Shown here: piece after piece, positions 31,541-40,747 of the stretch | Layout of the letters: each line of letters starts with the position of its first letter | Numbering within the stretch: the first letter of the stretch is position 1 | Origin: an uncultured Oscillospiraceae bacterium | GTDB lineage: Bacteria > Bacillota > Clostridia > Oscillospirales > Oscillospiraceae | Assembly (NCBI GenBank): GCA_934512135.1 | Contig: CAKSWT010000018.1 | Location: forward strand, 1-57,471 | Length of the DNA stretch: 57,471 nt | Direction of reading: 5' to 3' | Notes under the pieces: generated by a model | The model's database searches: none | What the model was told of the DNA's origin: nothing | What the model saw: the letters and a program-made list of their open reading frames with translations, nothing else | Made by a program: the position numbers and the translations under genes

Positions 31541-34061
31541 ACGTTTTTTGATACCGCTCCATAGCCGCGGAATTCATAACGACCTTCAGCAGTCGCTCTG
31601 CACATTCCTCCAGAACGGAACGGGAAAGGACGCCGGACTGGACCTTTTTATACAGCCAATCCACCATGCCGGGGAAGCCAGGCATCAGCAAGTCGTTGCC
31701 CGCCTGAAGGCACTCCACTGCCAAGCCGGTGTCGCCCTCCCAGTCAGTAACCACGAAGCCCTCAAAGCCCCACTCGTCACGCAGAATGTTTTGGAGCAAC
31801 TCCTCATGGGCGGCGGTCTGCTTGCCGTTTAAGGAATTGTAGGAGGTCATCAGGCTGTGGGGATGTCCCTCCTTCACGGCAATCTCGAAGCCCCGCAGGT
31901 AAATTTCTCGGAGGACACGCTCGGACATGACGGAATCGTCCTTGTCCCAGCGGCTGGTCTCCTGATTGTTGGCGGCAAAGTGCTTGATGCAGGAGGAAAC
32001 CGGGTGATTCTGCTGGGCACCCCGCACCACAGCGGCGGCAACCCTGCCAGAGAGCAGTGGATCCTCTGCATAATACTCATAGTTCCGACCCGCAAGGGGA
32101 TTCCGGTGGATGTTAAAGGCCGGAGCCAGCCAGACGTCCACCTTCCGCTCCTCTGCCTCGGCTCCCAGAGCATCTCCCAGCCGCTCTGCCAGCTCGGTGT
32201 TGAAGGTGCAGGCGGTAATGGTTGCTGTAGGGAAGGCCAGCTTATGGGTCTTCCCTGCCCCGATACCTGCAGGGCTGTCGCACATGGTAATGGTGGGGAT
32301 TCCCAGGCGCTCTATGGTGGCGGTGTAGCCGCCCATGCCAGGGATCCATTCACTGAGAGGGCCAAGCTGGCTCTCTCTCGCCATCTGATCCATGGGGATT
32401 CCCTGCTCAATGTCCTTGTTCTGGGTCTCCACTGCGGAGAAGCCGGTGACATTGGCCCCCACCAGCAGCACCACCAGTTCAAAATCGTCGGCCTGCTTCA
32501 GGAATTCCTCCATGGTGACCCGTCCGGCCTTCACATCTGCCAGCTTCCATCGGGCTTCAGTCCCTATAATCTCCGGCCATGTGTAGCTGCCCTGCTTCAT
32601 GGAGCCGTGCTTCTCCCCGGAGTTAGCGGAAATGGGGGGTGCAATGGGTCTGGTGCCCTCTGGGTCACGCTTGGACAGCTGCCGGAGGGGGCGGGTATGA
32701 TGGTCAGGGGTCGCCTGATTGGAGACCTGCTCCAGAATCGTCTCCTGAGTCTCAAAAACTGCAAATGCCTCGTTGTGGAGAGAATCGCCGCCCAAGTAAA
32801 GGGTGTTCTCTCCCTGCTGGAGCAGCCATGCAGCCTTTTCCTCGCTATAGCAGGCAAGATCTCGGTTGGGAATCGAGAAAACCAGCGTTTCCCGCTCGCC
32901 GGGTGCAAGGAGCTTTGTTTTCTGAAACGCCACCAGCTCCCGGTCAGGCCGCTCCAGAGCACTTTCTGCTCCGTGGAAGTAGATCTGAATGACTTCCTTC
33001 CCGGGAACGCTGCCGGTATTGGTCACAGAAACCGCAAAGGAGATTCCATCGGCGGTTTTCGCAAAGCCGGAGGTCTCCCGGCTGAAGGACGTATAGCTGA
33101 GTCCATAGCCAAATGGATAGCGTACCGGGACACCGAAGGTAGAAAAGTACCGATAGCCTATATAGAGCCCCTCCTGGTACTCGGTATAGCGGCGGTTGCC
33201 AAGAGGGCGCACTACAGTCTCGCCCACGGGAACCATCTCATGGTTGCCCACACCGCCCCAGTAGGGGATTTGGTCTTCGTCTCCGGTGTACAGCTCAAAG
33301 CCGTCTGCCCAGGCGCCAAAGTTTTCAGAGGAGGGAATGTCCCGCCAGTTCTTCGCAATGGTATCCGTCAGCCGTCCGGAAGGATTCACATAACCCATGA
33401 GGATATCCGCAGCGGCGGAAGCCCCCTCCTGTCCGGGAATCCAGACCATCAGGACGGCGTTGGGTTGATAGACGTCCACCCACTCCATGTCCATCTGCCC
33501 GCAGACGTTCAGAAGCACCACTACCTTTTCAAAGTGCTGTTTCACACCCGCCATCAGGGCGTGCTCCTCCGGGGACAGATAGTAGTCGCCGGGTTCCAGC
33601 TTCCGGTCTCTGCCCTCCCCTGCCAGCCGAACAATGGAGATGATTGCCACATTGCTTTCTTTCCGGGCATTTGCGATCATCGCATTGGAGAGAACCATCT
33701 CCGGAATTGTACCCCGGCGCATATGGGGCGGCTCCTTTTCCACCTTTTTCTGCGCCTCGGCGCAGTACTCCGCATACTGAGCCACCAGAGCTTTGTTAAT
33801 CACTGCGCCGGCGTTTTCCATGGCCTCCGGCAGCTTCACCACATAGTCCGCAAAAGTGGAGCCGGATCCGGAGCCCCCGTGGAGGAAGCCGATCTGTCCC
33901 ACGCCGAACAGTGAGGCCGCTTCTCCCGTTCCAAGAGGCAGTGTTCCGTCGTTCTCCAGCAGCACCATGCCCTCAGACGCGACCTCCCGGCCAAGGGCAA
34001 TTCGGGACTGTTCTTCGGGCGTGTAATTTTCAAAGCCCTTTCCAAATCTTCTGTTTCCCAT
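31533..34061 (-). CDS. GH3 beta-glucosidase with reversed domain order
   Basis: An 842-residue glycoside hydrolase family 3 enzyme whose domains are swapped. Residues 1-230 are the alpha/beta sandwich that is usually C-terminal (EGMVLLENDGTLPL, PNAVLMVWIPGQEGASAAAD); about 300-440 include the FnIII-like part (FGYGLSYTSF, PGKEVIQIYF); about 540-842 form the TIM barrel normally at the N-terminus (CIKHFAANNQETSR), with the nucleophile Asp773 in VVTDWEGD. This permutation is known from Butyrivibrio fibrisolvens and Ruminococcus albus beta-glucosidases. No signal peptide, so it is cytoplasmic. ATG has GGAGGCGATG upstream. Likely trims glucose from imported glycosides. Confidence 0.93.
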   Translation of the reverse strand: MGNRRFGKGFENYTPEEQSRIALGREVASEGMVLLENDGTLPLGTGEAASLFGVGQIGFLHGGSGSGSTFADYVVKLPEAMENAGAVINKALVAQYAEYCAEAQKKVEKEPPHMRRGTIPEMVLSNAMIANARKESNVAIISIVRLAGEGRDRKLEPGDYYLSPEEHALMAGVKQHFEKVVVLLNVCGQMDMEWVDVYQPNAVLMVWIPGQEGASAAADILMGYVNPSGRLTDTIAKNWRDIPSSENFGAWADGFELYTGDEDQIPYWGGVGNHEMVPVGETVVRPLGNRRYTEYQEGLYIGYRYFSTFGVPVRYPFGYGLSYTSFSRETSGFAKTADGISFAVSVTNTGSVPGKEVIQIYFHGAESALERPDRELVAFQKTKLLAPGERETLVFSIPNRDLACYSEEKAAWLLQQGENTLYLGGDSLHNEAFAVFETQETILEQVSNQATPDHHTRPLRQLSKRDPEGTRPIAPPISANSGEKHGSMKQGSYTWPEIIGTEARWKLADVKAGRVTMEEFLKQADDFELVVLLVGANVTGFSAVETQNKDIEQGIPMDQMARESQLGPLSEWIPGMGGYTATIERLGIPTITMCDSPAGIGAGKTHKLAFPTATITACTFNTELAERLGDALGAEAEERKVDVWLAPAFNIHRNPLAGRNYEYYAEDPLLSGRVAAAVVRGAQQNHPVSSCIKHFAANNQETSRWDKDDSVMSERVLREIYLRGFEIAVKEGHPHSLMTSYNSLNGKQTAAHEELLQNILRDEWGFEGFVVTDWEGDTGLAVECLQAGNDLLMPGFPGMVDWLYKKVQSGVLSRSVLEECAERLLKVVMNSAAMERYQKTSK

Positions 34062-34199
34062 GTCATCGCCTCCGATTATCTGGGTTCTATTTTGATAATT
34101 CCATTATATCGAAGGGCAAATCCACTGTAAAATGCCAAATAGTATGGAGGGTGTGCAAAAAAGTAACCGTATGGGAGATTGCTCCCATACGGCCTCTTA

Positions 34200-35093
34200 C
34201 TACCATGCAGTAATCTCATCTGATTCATCAATCAATTTACTCAGCGCCCCAATGGCTGTCTGAATGCCGAGATTGTTTGACCGGGTGCTCCATGCAGCTA
34301 CCAGCGTCACTGGCTCCAGCCCTACTTTAGGTTGAAATACAATGGCTGGGTCGGTACGAAGGTTGCTGTTCCCCGCCAGAATCGCACAACCGTAGCCCTG
34401 ACGGACGTAAAATAACTGCTCATTGACAAAGCGCGCCAGTTTGTAGCGGAGATTCAGCCCCATGGTTTCATAGGCAGCCTTGTCTCTGGAAAAGGCTGCG
34501 TCGGAGTCCTCTGGGGAATTGAGAATCAGAAGCTGATCTCCTCGCTGCATCCGCTCCAGGTCCACCGCATCCCGGTGATGGGCGAAATAGGTAGGAATCT
34601 CCCGCAGGGGACGAAATAGGATATCCGGCTGTTCCTGAAGGTCGTGACGGAAGGTCAGGATGATGTCCAGCTCTCCCTCCAGAAGCTGCTGTTTCAGTTC
34701 CAGATAGCTGGCAGAAAACAGCTCCACCATGAGCCCGGGATACTCCGTCTGACACAGATGCAAAAATCTCGGCAGAATGTCCCCCAGACCATAGCCCTCC
34801 AGCATGCCGATGCGCATATGAACGCTGTCCTCTTGACCCATGGCGTAAATCTTCTGAAGAATCTCATTATAATTCACCATCAGAGAAGTGAACTCCTTGT
34901 GGAGCATAGCTCCCACCGGAGTCAGGCTCAGGAAATTTTTGTTTCGAAGAAAGAGCTTGACCCCCAGTTCCTCCTCCATGGCAGAAATCTGCCGTCCCAA
35001 GGCAGGTTGGGTGATATACATTTCCCGTGCCGCCACAGTAAAGTTCAGGCATCGAGCTGCCGTGAGAAAATACTGAATCTGTGAAAGTGTCAT
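34200..35093 (-). CDS. LysR family regulator
   Basis: A 297-residue LysR protein: N-terminal winged helix with LSQIQYFLTAARCLNFTVAA and QPALGRQISAMEEELGVKLF, then a periplasmic-binding-like effector domain. It is transcribed toward the GH3 gene from 139 bases upstream, so GH3 is the natural target; the effector is unknown. ATG has AAGGAGGCTT upstream. No sequence defects. Confidence 0.93.
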   Translation of the reverse strand: MTLSQIQYFLTAARCLNFTVAAREMYITQPALGRQISAMEEELGVKLFLRNKNFLSLTPVGAMLHKEFTSLMVNYNEILQKIYAMGQEDSVHMRIGMLEGYGLGDILPRFLHLCQTEYPGLMVELFSASYLELKQQLLEGELDIILTFRHDLQEQPDILFRPLREIPTYFAHHRDAVDLERMQRGDQLLILNSPEDSDAAFSRDKAAYETMGLNLRYKLARFVNEQLFYVRQGYGCAILAGNSNLRTDPAIVFQPKVGLEPVTLVAAWSTRSNNLGIQTAIGALSKLIDESDEITAW

Positions 35094-35344
35094 AGAAAGC
35101 CTCCTTGCAGTCGCTATACGAGCCTATTATGACACAAACCATAGAAAAGAGCAATCGGACAATAATGCTACAACTGCTTCTGGACGATGCCAACGCCTAC
35201 CCCCGGACAGACAATTTATCTTGATGGAGCAGCAATGAATGCGACCTGTTTCTGCTCGGCTCCGGAACCTATGAATTCTTCATCGCAAGGTAACGGCGTG
35301 TCCGCAGGTCTGCCGAGGCTGTACTGTCCCGATGCTCCATCCGT
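35094..35344. other. Gene-free spacer between LysR and GH106 genes
   Basis: 251 bases without a supported gene. On the plus strand a 32-codon frame from 35130 (MTQTIEKSNRTIMLQLLLDD...) has no ribosome site and may be a gene remnant or chance. No clear terminator follows the GH106 gene. Confidence 0.4.
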
Positions 35345-38284
35345 TTACAGGTTCCTGTAGGGTGTGACCACAGCGCCATAGATGCCATAGTGGTACGCAC
35401 TGGGCATGGGGGTAGGCATATCCATGGGTGCCGTAGGCAGCTCATAGTCCCTGTCCTCCAGATTGCCCATCATGGGTGTCTCCCCATCCGCTGCGGCACT
35501 GGGGGCCGGGGGTGCGGGCATTCCGCCCTTTCCATCAAACAGCGGATGGGAAATGCGAAGCCGGTTGATGAGGGTAGTGGCAATCTCCAACTCCAGTGTG
35601 TTCTCCCCGGCGTGAACCAGTCCCGACAAATCTACCATACCGCTGCGCTGGTTGACCGCAGGCAGGTGCTCACCATTGATCGTCCCGGCAACCACCATGC
35701 AGTCCCCGGTGTCCACCGTCAAAACTGCGCCGTCACATTCCGGCAGGGTGAACTCCGCCCGGTAGATGCCCTGCCCGGAAACATGTGAAAGGGCGTCCAC
35801 ACCCAGCACCGCAAGCTGTTCCTCTGTGGCAGGAAGTGCATCCCATGCTCCAGCTTTCTGGATGCCAAGTTTCAGCACCGTTTTCTTCGACTGGGTGGGC
35901 ACCGCCGCTTCAGGATCCGGCCCCCAGGATATGATGGTGGTGTCGAATGCGTCCAGCGCCACCGGCTCCAGCATTTCTTTCTCTGTGACCAGCTCCGCAT
36001 CGGGCAATAGGGCTACAATGGCCGCATCCCCTTCGGATAGCTTCAGCCTGATTTGAGTGCCAGCCTTTGTCTGTACATAGGGGATCGGCGTCATATTCCC
36101 AGTCCAGGCGTTGAGCACCACGGGCCTTCCGTCACCGGACAGAACTACCTCCGTCTCCATGGCCTCGCCGCCATTGTAGAAGAAGTAGTAGACGCCCATC
36201 TCATCCTGACGGCAGATGCTCTCCAGCTTGTCCCGGCGGTATTTGGCCCGGGGTTCGATGCCCTGGGCGGAAAGGCACTCCGCCGCTTTTTCCAGCGTGT
36301 CCACAAAAGCCACATTCTCCAATGCCCGAAGCTGCGCCATCAGGTCGGCGATTTTGCCGTCCTCCGAGAAGGCTCCGTTGGCTTTTTGCGGAATCTTCCC
36401 AACAAAGACCACAGGCAGACCGGACTTTGCCAGCGCCAGCAGCTTCTCCGCAGAGGGAATGGGCAGCATCTCCTGATCCACCACCAGCAGCGCCCGGTAG
36501 CCAGGCCCCTGGGGGCAGAGTTCGCCGTTCCGTACCACTGCTTCCGGCAGGAACAGATGGGGGTTGGAAATTATATCGTAGCTGTAGCCCCGATCCAGCA
36601 GCTTGGTATAGCCCCAGCCGTAGGCTCTTTGTCCCTTGTATATCGCCAGATCAATTCTCGGCCTGCCGTTTTGCAGCACCGCCTGAGTCCGGGCGATGTA
36701 GCTTGCCAGCTTGTATACCTCTGGCCAGCAGGGCTGACGATCCCCCCAGGGGTCTGCGAAGGCGTTCTGGAAGGCGTGCCAGCCGGGCCACTGACTGTAT
36801 TTTCCGGAGACCTCCGTCTCGTAGGACACTCCGTGGATGACCATCCGGTTGACCCCGGCGGCCCAGTTGGAGTTCAGGGTGCCCACGGCACTCTTCCAGT
36901 CCAAACAGTAGCCCGCCATCAAATCTGCCAGAACCTCATCGGAGACAAATTTCCGCCCCGTCATGTGGACGCCGCCGGAGATGTTGCGGAAATACTCCCG
37001 CATTTCCCCGAAGCCCAGACTCTCTCCCTCAGCCACGTCCAGTATGCAGGAGGCTGCTGCGGTATTCACATCGCCACCGTAGGACTGAGCCCGGTACTTG
37101 TAGCCGAAACTATGGGTCCACTCCGTCAGCCGTCCCACATGATCCCGCAAATACAGGTCGTTCAGGGTTGTGTAGTAATCGTCCACCAGCAGACGCTCGA
37201 TGCCTTTATCCGTCAGGAATTTCCATGGACTTCCCTTTAGACTCTGGAGAATGGGCAGATAGGGTAGAATATCATAGCCCCGCATACTCCGAAATTCCTC
37301 GGCAAACCGGTTCGTCCATGGAATGGTGGCGCAGGCCAGTTCGATGGAATCCTCAAAGATGGCCCCGTCGATTTTTCCCATCAGATTCCGAATTTCCGCG
37401 TCATCCAGAATGTTCTTCTCCCATACATCGATGATAGCATCTGCGCCCTCAGTGCTGTAGTAGTCCGTGGCATACATCTTGTCTGCCATGGGCAGATGCA
37501 GATGGAACATGGGCATGGAGCGCCCCGACAGGGTCTGTCCGGTGCCACGGGTGAAATAGGTGAACAGCAGCCAATCACCGATTTCCCATTCTTCCCCCCG
37601 ACCTGCGGGAATTTCTGCTGCGTCCAGATCAATTTCATAGTAGTGCTGGGTGTCCGCCAGCTTGGGCTTCGAGCCGAATTTTGTCTCCTCCGGAGCGATA
37701 CCCGCCGGGGTGGTCTTATCCAGAGTCCGGACAAACCGGGACACATCGGTCAGGGAAGCGTCCGACAGGATGTACTTCTCTCCTTTTCTGCCCACAATCT
37801 GCGCCTTTACCGCACAGAGGAAGGTATCTGTAAAAATAAAGTGCGCTGCGTCACCCGCATCATCATCACAGGTGCGGGTTTCTGGCAGGGACAGCTCCAG
37901 CTTTCCCCCGGAGGTGACCTTCGTGACCGTATATCGCAGCTCCTTCTGGGCAGCGGGATGGTTGGGGTCGATGGTATTCAGGGCCGGGGGCCAGTGGGCG
38001 GTGATGGTCAGGTCGATCTTGAAGGGCTCCGGCAAATCCGCCGCAGTCCTTAAAATGCGCCGCAGCATCTCCTTCCAGCGGGGCGTGGCCCAGCCGTACT
38101 CCCGCGGGTCAAACTCCGCGTACTGGGGCACCATGGCGATCTCCATGCCGCCAAAGCCAGCTTTATAAATGGTTCTCACATGGTGTTCAATCCGGCTGAG
38201 GTCTGCTCCTGCGTCCGGGAACCAGCAGCGGAACATCCCTCGGCTGTCCACGCCGGGCTGTTGGAATTCGTTCTGTATACTCAT
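35345..38284 (-). CDS. GH106 family alpha-L-rhamnosidase
   Basis: A 979-residue enzyme with the GH106 pattern: N-terminal barrel motif RCWFPDAGADLSRIEHHVRT-like followed by KAGFGGMEIAMVPQY, ITAHWPPALN, the central FRSMRGYDILPYLPIL, and VVFVGKIPQKANG before the C-terminal beta-sandwich domains. These enzymes release terminal alpha-L-rhamnose from glycosides. ATG at 38284 has AAAGGAGGC upstream. No signal peptide, so it acts in the cytoplasm. Neighbouring rhaBAD genes and a shared operator support the assignment. The exact linkage is not predictable; flavonoid rutinosides or pectic rhamnogalacturonan are candidates. Confidence 0.82.
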   Translation of the reverse strand: MSIQNEFQQPGVDSRGMFRCWFPDAGADLSRIEHHVRTIYKAGFGGMEIAMVPQYAEFDPREYGWATPRWKEMLRRILRTAADLPEPFKIDLTITAHWPPALNTIDPNHPAAQKELRYTVTKVTSGGKLELSLPETRTCDDDAGDAAHFIFTDTFLCAVKAQIVGRKGEKYILSDASLTDVSRFVRTLDKTTPAGIAPEETKFGSKPKLADTQHYYEIDLDAAEIPAGRGEEWEIGDWLLFTYFTRGTGQTLSGRSMPMFHLHLPMADKMYATDYYSTEGADAIIDVWEKNILDDAEIRNLMGKIDGAIFEDSIELACATIPWTNRFAEEFRSMRGYDILPYLPILQSLKGSPWKFLTDKGIERLLVDDYYTTLNDLYLRDHVGRLTEWTHSFGYKYRAQSYGGDVNTAAASCILDVAEGESLGFGEMREYFRNISGGVHMTGRKFVSDEVLADLMAGYCLDWKSAVGTLNSNWAAGVNRMVIHGVSYETEVSGKYSQWPGWHAFQNAFADPWGDRQPCWPEVYKLASYIARTQAVLQNGRPRIDLAIYKGQRAYGWGYTKLLDRGYSYDIISNPHLFLPEAVVRNGELCPQGPGYRALLVVDQEMLPIPSAEKLLALAKSGLPVVFVGKIPQKANGAFSEDGKIADLMAQLRALENVAFVDTLEKAAECLSAQGIEPRAKYRRDKLESICRQDEMGVYYFFYNGGEAMETEVVLSGDGRPVVLNAWTGNMTPIPYVQTKAGTQIRLKLSEGDAAIVALLPDAELVTEKEMLEPVALDAFDTTIISWGPDPEAAVPTQSKKTVLKLGIQKAGAWDALPATEEQLAVLGVDALSHVSGQGIYRAEFTLPECDGAVLTVDTGDCMVVAGTINGEHLPAVNQRSGMVDLSGLVHAGENTLELEIATTLINRLRISHPLFDGKGGMPAPPAPSAAADGETPMMGNLEDRDYELPTAPMDMPTPMPSAYHYGIYGAVVTPYRNL

Positions 38285-38305
38285 ATCGAAGCCTCCTTTG
38301 TCTAC

Positions 38306-38367
38306 AGTATAGGGATTATCCACAGGAAGCGCAATCTCCGATTCTGCAAAGAGTATATCCTTTTTTG
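38306..38367 (-). promoter_or_regulatory. AraC-type operator and promoter of the rhamnosidase gene
   Basis: Minus strand: repeat 1 AAAAAAGGATATACTCTTTG (38347-38366), repeat 2 AGAATCGGAGATTGCGCTTC 21 bases on (38326-38345), overlapping the -35 TTGCGC (38329-38334); 17-bp spacer; -10 TATACT (38306-38311). Repeat 1 matches the rhaB repeat at 16 of 20 positions. Confidence 0.75.
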
Positions 38368-38370
38368 TAC

Positions 38371-39327
38371 TTATTTCTGATATTTTTTTCGATATTCCAG
38401 AGGCGTACACCCATACCGCTCCGCAAACCGTCGATAGAAGAAAGCCGTGTTCTCATATCCGATTGCATGGGAGATGTCTGTTACACTGATTGTCGTATCC
38501 CGCAGCATTTTTACCGCTCGGCTAAAACGCGCCGTATGCAGCAATTCCGTAAAGCTGCAGCCGGTGTATTTCTGGATCAACCGGCTTAGGGCGGTCACAT
38601 CCATGTGAAGGTTCCGGGCCTCCTCCGAAAGGTTGATCCGCATTTTGGATTCCATGCGGGACAGGATGCCAAATACGATGGCCTGTTCGTAATCCAGCTG
38701 ATTCTGAACGACCACCTGCTCTGACATTCCGGACAGATGCTGAATCAGCAGTTCCAGGGTAAGTTGCTGCAGATTTACGCTAATTCCCTTCATTTGCCCT
38801 ATAATCAGGTTCTCCAGCAGATTCTCCACTATGGGCAAATCGCTGACATCGAACACCAGATAGCCAGACTGCAGTTTTGCATTGCTGAGATTGCCCATCA
38901 GGAAAACCGCCAGCGCGCTGTTTTCACCAATGCTGATTGCCGCATTGTCAAAAAAAGCAGGAATCAAAATGAAATTGATTGCAATATCGTCTATCCCAGC
39001 CGCCTTGATTGCGTGCTCTGTGCCGCGTCCGAGAAACAGGATTTGTCCCGCTTTGAGCACCAGTTCTCCGGTCCCGCCGATAATATGTGTGGTTTGGCCC
39101 TGGGCTTGATAGACCATTTCCACATACTCGTGTCCATGCTTCGGGAAATCCGCAAACCGGGTATGGGTCCGGATGCCAAACAGTTCGCCCCTGGGCAATA
39201 TTTTTCCCGGCTCCACAATCGCCGCGCCAGTGCGATTGTATCTGGACATATCCACCGACTCTGTGTTCAAAAGCACTCTTTCCTCATCCGTCAGTTCAGA
39301 GAGTTTATCCAGCACGAATTTCCGCAC
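38371..39327 (-). CDS. AraC family regulator (RhaR/RhaS-like)
   Basis: A 318-residue regulator with an N-terminal cupin sensor (IRTHTRFADFPKHGHEYVEMVYQ ... VLKAGQILFLGRGTEH) and a C-terminal double helix-turn-helix (ALSRLIQKYTGCSFTELLH ... ISHAIGYENTAFFYRRFAERYGCTPLEYR). The start is GTG at 39327 because GGAGGTGA lies seven bases upstream. It lies between and divergent from rhaB, next to three shared operator copies, and most likely activates them with L-rhamnose. Confidence 0.92.
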   Translation of the reverse strand: MRKFVLDKLSELTDEERVLLNTESVDMSRYNRTGAAIVEPGKILPRGELFGIRTHTRFADFPKHGHEYVEMVYQAQGQTTHIIGGTGELVLKAGQILFLGRGTEHAIKAAGIDDIAINFILIPAFFDNAAISIGENSALAVFLMGNLSNAKLQSGYLVFDVSDLPIVENLLENLIIGQMKGISVNLQQLTLELLIQHLSGMSEQVVVQNQLDYEQAIVFGILSRMESKMRINLSEEARNLHMDVTALSRLIQKYTGCSFTELLHTARFSRAVKMLRDTTISVTDISHAIGYENTAFFYRRFAERYGCTPLEYRKKYQK

Positions 39328-39345
39328 GAAAATCACCTCCGCTTC

Positions 39346-39375
39346 ATAATACCCGATGGCGCATTTTTCTGTCAA
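39346..39375 (-). promoter_or_regulatory. AraC gene promoter
   Basis: Minus strand TTGACA (39370-39375), 18-bp spacer, TATTAT (39346-39351). The rhaB operator begins nine bases beyond the -35, so the regulator may also affect its own gene. Confidence 0.82.
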
Positions 39376-39383
39376 GTTTTATC

Positions 39384-39444
39384 AAAATCGGATATAGTAT
39401 TTGAAAAATCCGATGTAGTATTTCCGATTTTTGCATGGTATGAT
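39384..39444 (+). promoter_or_regulatory. rhaBAD operator and promoter
   Basis: Direct repeats AAAATCGGATATAGTATTTG (39384-39403) and AAAATCCGATGTAGTATTTC (39405-39424) are 17 of 20 identical and exactly 21 bases apart, two helical turns. The second overlaps the weak -35 region (39416-39421). The -10 TATGAT at 39439-39444 is an extended type (TGG before it). This is classical class II activator geometry for an AraC protein. Confidence 0.85.
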
Positions 39445-39469
39445 GTTTCCACGGAAAGGCGGGATAGAT

Positions 39470-40747
39470 GTGACAACGTATCACTTGGCAATTGACATCG
39501 GTGCCTCCTCCGGGCGGCATATTGTGGGCTGGATGGAGGATGGCGAAATCCGCACAAGAGAGGTCTACCGGTTCCCCAACGGTGTGACGGAACAGGATGG
39601 ACATCTTGTGTGGGATATGAAAGCGCTGGTCAGTTCCGTAAAAATCGGAATTGCCGAGGCGCAAAAACAGTTTCCGAACCTTGCTTCTCTGTCCATCGAC
39701 ACCTGGGGCGTGGACTATGTGCTTTTGAAAGGGAGCGAAGAAGTTCTGCCTGTTTACGCCTACCGGGACAGCCGCACAGAAGCGGTGATTCCCAAAGTAC
39801 ATGAAATGATACCCTTCTCTGAGCTGTATCGCCATACAGGCTGTCAGTTCCAGCCCTTTAACTCCATCTATCAGCTGTACGCGGATCAGCTGGCGGGCAG
39901 ATTGGAAAACGTCACCGATGTGCTGATGATCTCCGAATATCTCCTGTATAAGCTCTGCGGCACCAAGGCGCGGGAGTACACCAACGCCACCACCATGGGC
40001 ATGGTGAACGCTCGAACCGGGAAATTTGATGAAGAAATCATCTCCCGCCTTGGTCTGCCGGGACAGCTGTTCCCGAAGCTCAGTCAGCCGGGGACGGTGA
40101 TCGGAGAATACGAAGGGATAAAGTGTGTCCTCTGCGCCACCCATGATACCGCTTCTGCGGTGGAGGGCATTCCCATGGAGGGAAATGAACCCTACATTTC
40201 CTCCGGCACCTGGTCCTTGCTGGGGGTCAAAACGCCAAAACCCATTACAGACAGCGGAAGTGAAGCCGCCAACTACTCCAACGAGGGCGGCATGGGCTAT
40301 AACCGCTACCAGAAGAACATCATGGGCATGTGGCTGGTGAATGAATTAAAGCGTGATCTGTGCCCGGATATGGCGTTTTCGGATATTGTAGAGGCCGCGG
40401 AGGAAAGCACCTGCGACCTGCTGGTGGACGCCAACGCCCCGGAATTTCTGGCCCCCAGGAGCATGAAAGCTGCCTTTGATAAGGCAACGGACGGCAGACT
40501 TAGCACCGTTGGGGACTACTTCCGCTGTGCCTACCGTTCCCTGGCAGTCAGCTACCGGGACGCCCTGACGGAGCTGGAACGCAACACCGTGAAAACCTAC
40601 GAAAAGCTGTACATTGTGGGCGGTGGGGCGAAGAACCCGTTTATGAACCGGCTGACCGAGAAGGCCACCGGCAAACAAGTGATTGCTTTGCCCATTGAGG
40701 CCACCGCCCTGGGCAACCTGAGAATTCAAATGGAGGCAGACAAATGA
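39470..40747 (+). CDS. rhaB: L-rhamnulokinase
   Basis: A 425-residue FGGY-family kinase that phosphorylates L-rhamnulose at O1. N-terminal phosphate loop AIDIGASSGRHIVG, LSIDTWGVDYVLL, and the adenosine segment YIVGGGAKNPFMNRL near residue 380. The start is GTG at 39470: the extended -10 at 39439-39444 puts transcription start at about 39450, so the ATG at 39431 would not be in the mRNA, and AAGGCGGG precedes the GTG. Its TGA overlaps the rhaA ATG. Confidence 0.95.
   Translation: MTTYHLAIDIGASSGRHIVGWMEDGEIRTREVYRFPNGVTEQDGHLVWDMKALVSSVKIGIAEAQKQFPNLASLSIDTWGVDYVLLKGSEEVLPVYAYRDSRTEAVIPKVHEMIPFSELYRHTGCQFQPFNSIYQLYADQLAGRLENVTDVLMISEYLLYKLCGTKAREYTNATTMGMVNARTGKFDEEIISRLGLPGQLFPKLSQPGTVIGEYEGIKCVLCATHDTASAVEGIPMEGNEPYISSGTWSLLGVKTPKPITDSGSEAANYSNEGGMGYNRYQKNIMGMWLVNELKRDLCPDMAFSDIVEAAEESTCDLLVDANAPEFLAPRSMKAAFDKATDGRLSTVGDYFRCAYRSLAVSYRDALTELERNTVKTYEKLYIVGGGAKNPFMNRLTEKATGKQVIALPIEATALGNLRIQMEADK

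Noticed and set aside
31857..33914. 685-codon plus-strand frame opposite the GH3 gene
   Set aside because: Antisense of a recognisable glycosidase with all catalytic motifs on the minus strand.
35130..35225. 32-codon frame in the LysR-GH106 spacer
   Set aside because: No ribosome site, no family and no coupling to neighbours; listed only within the spacer entry.
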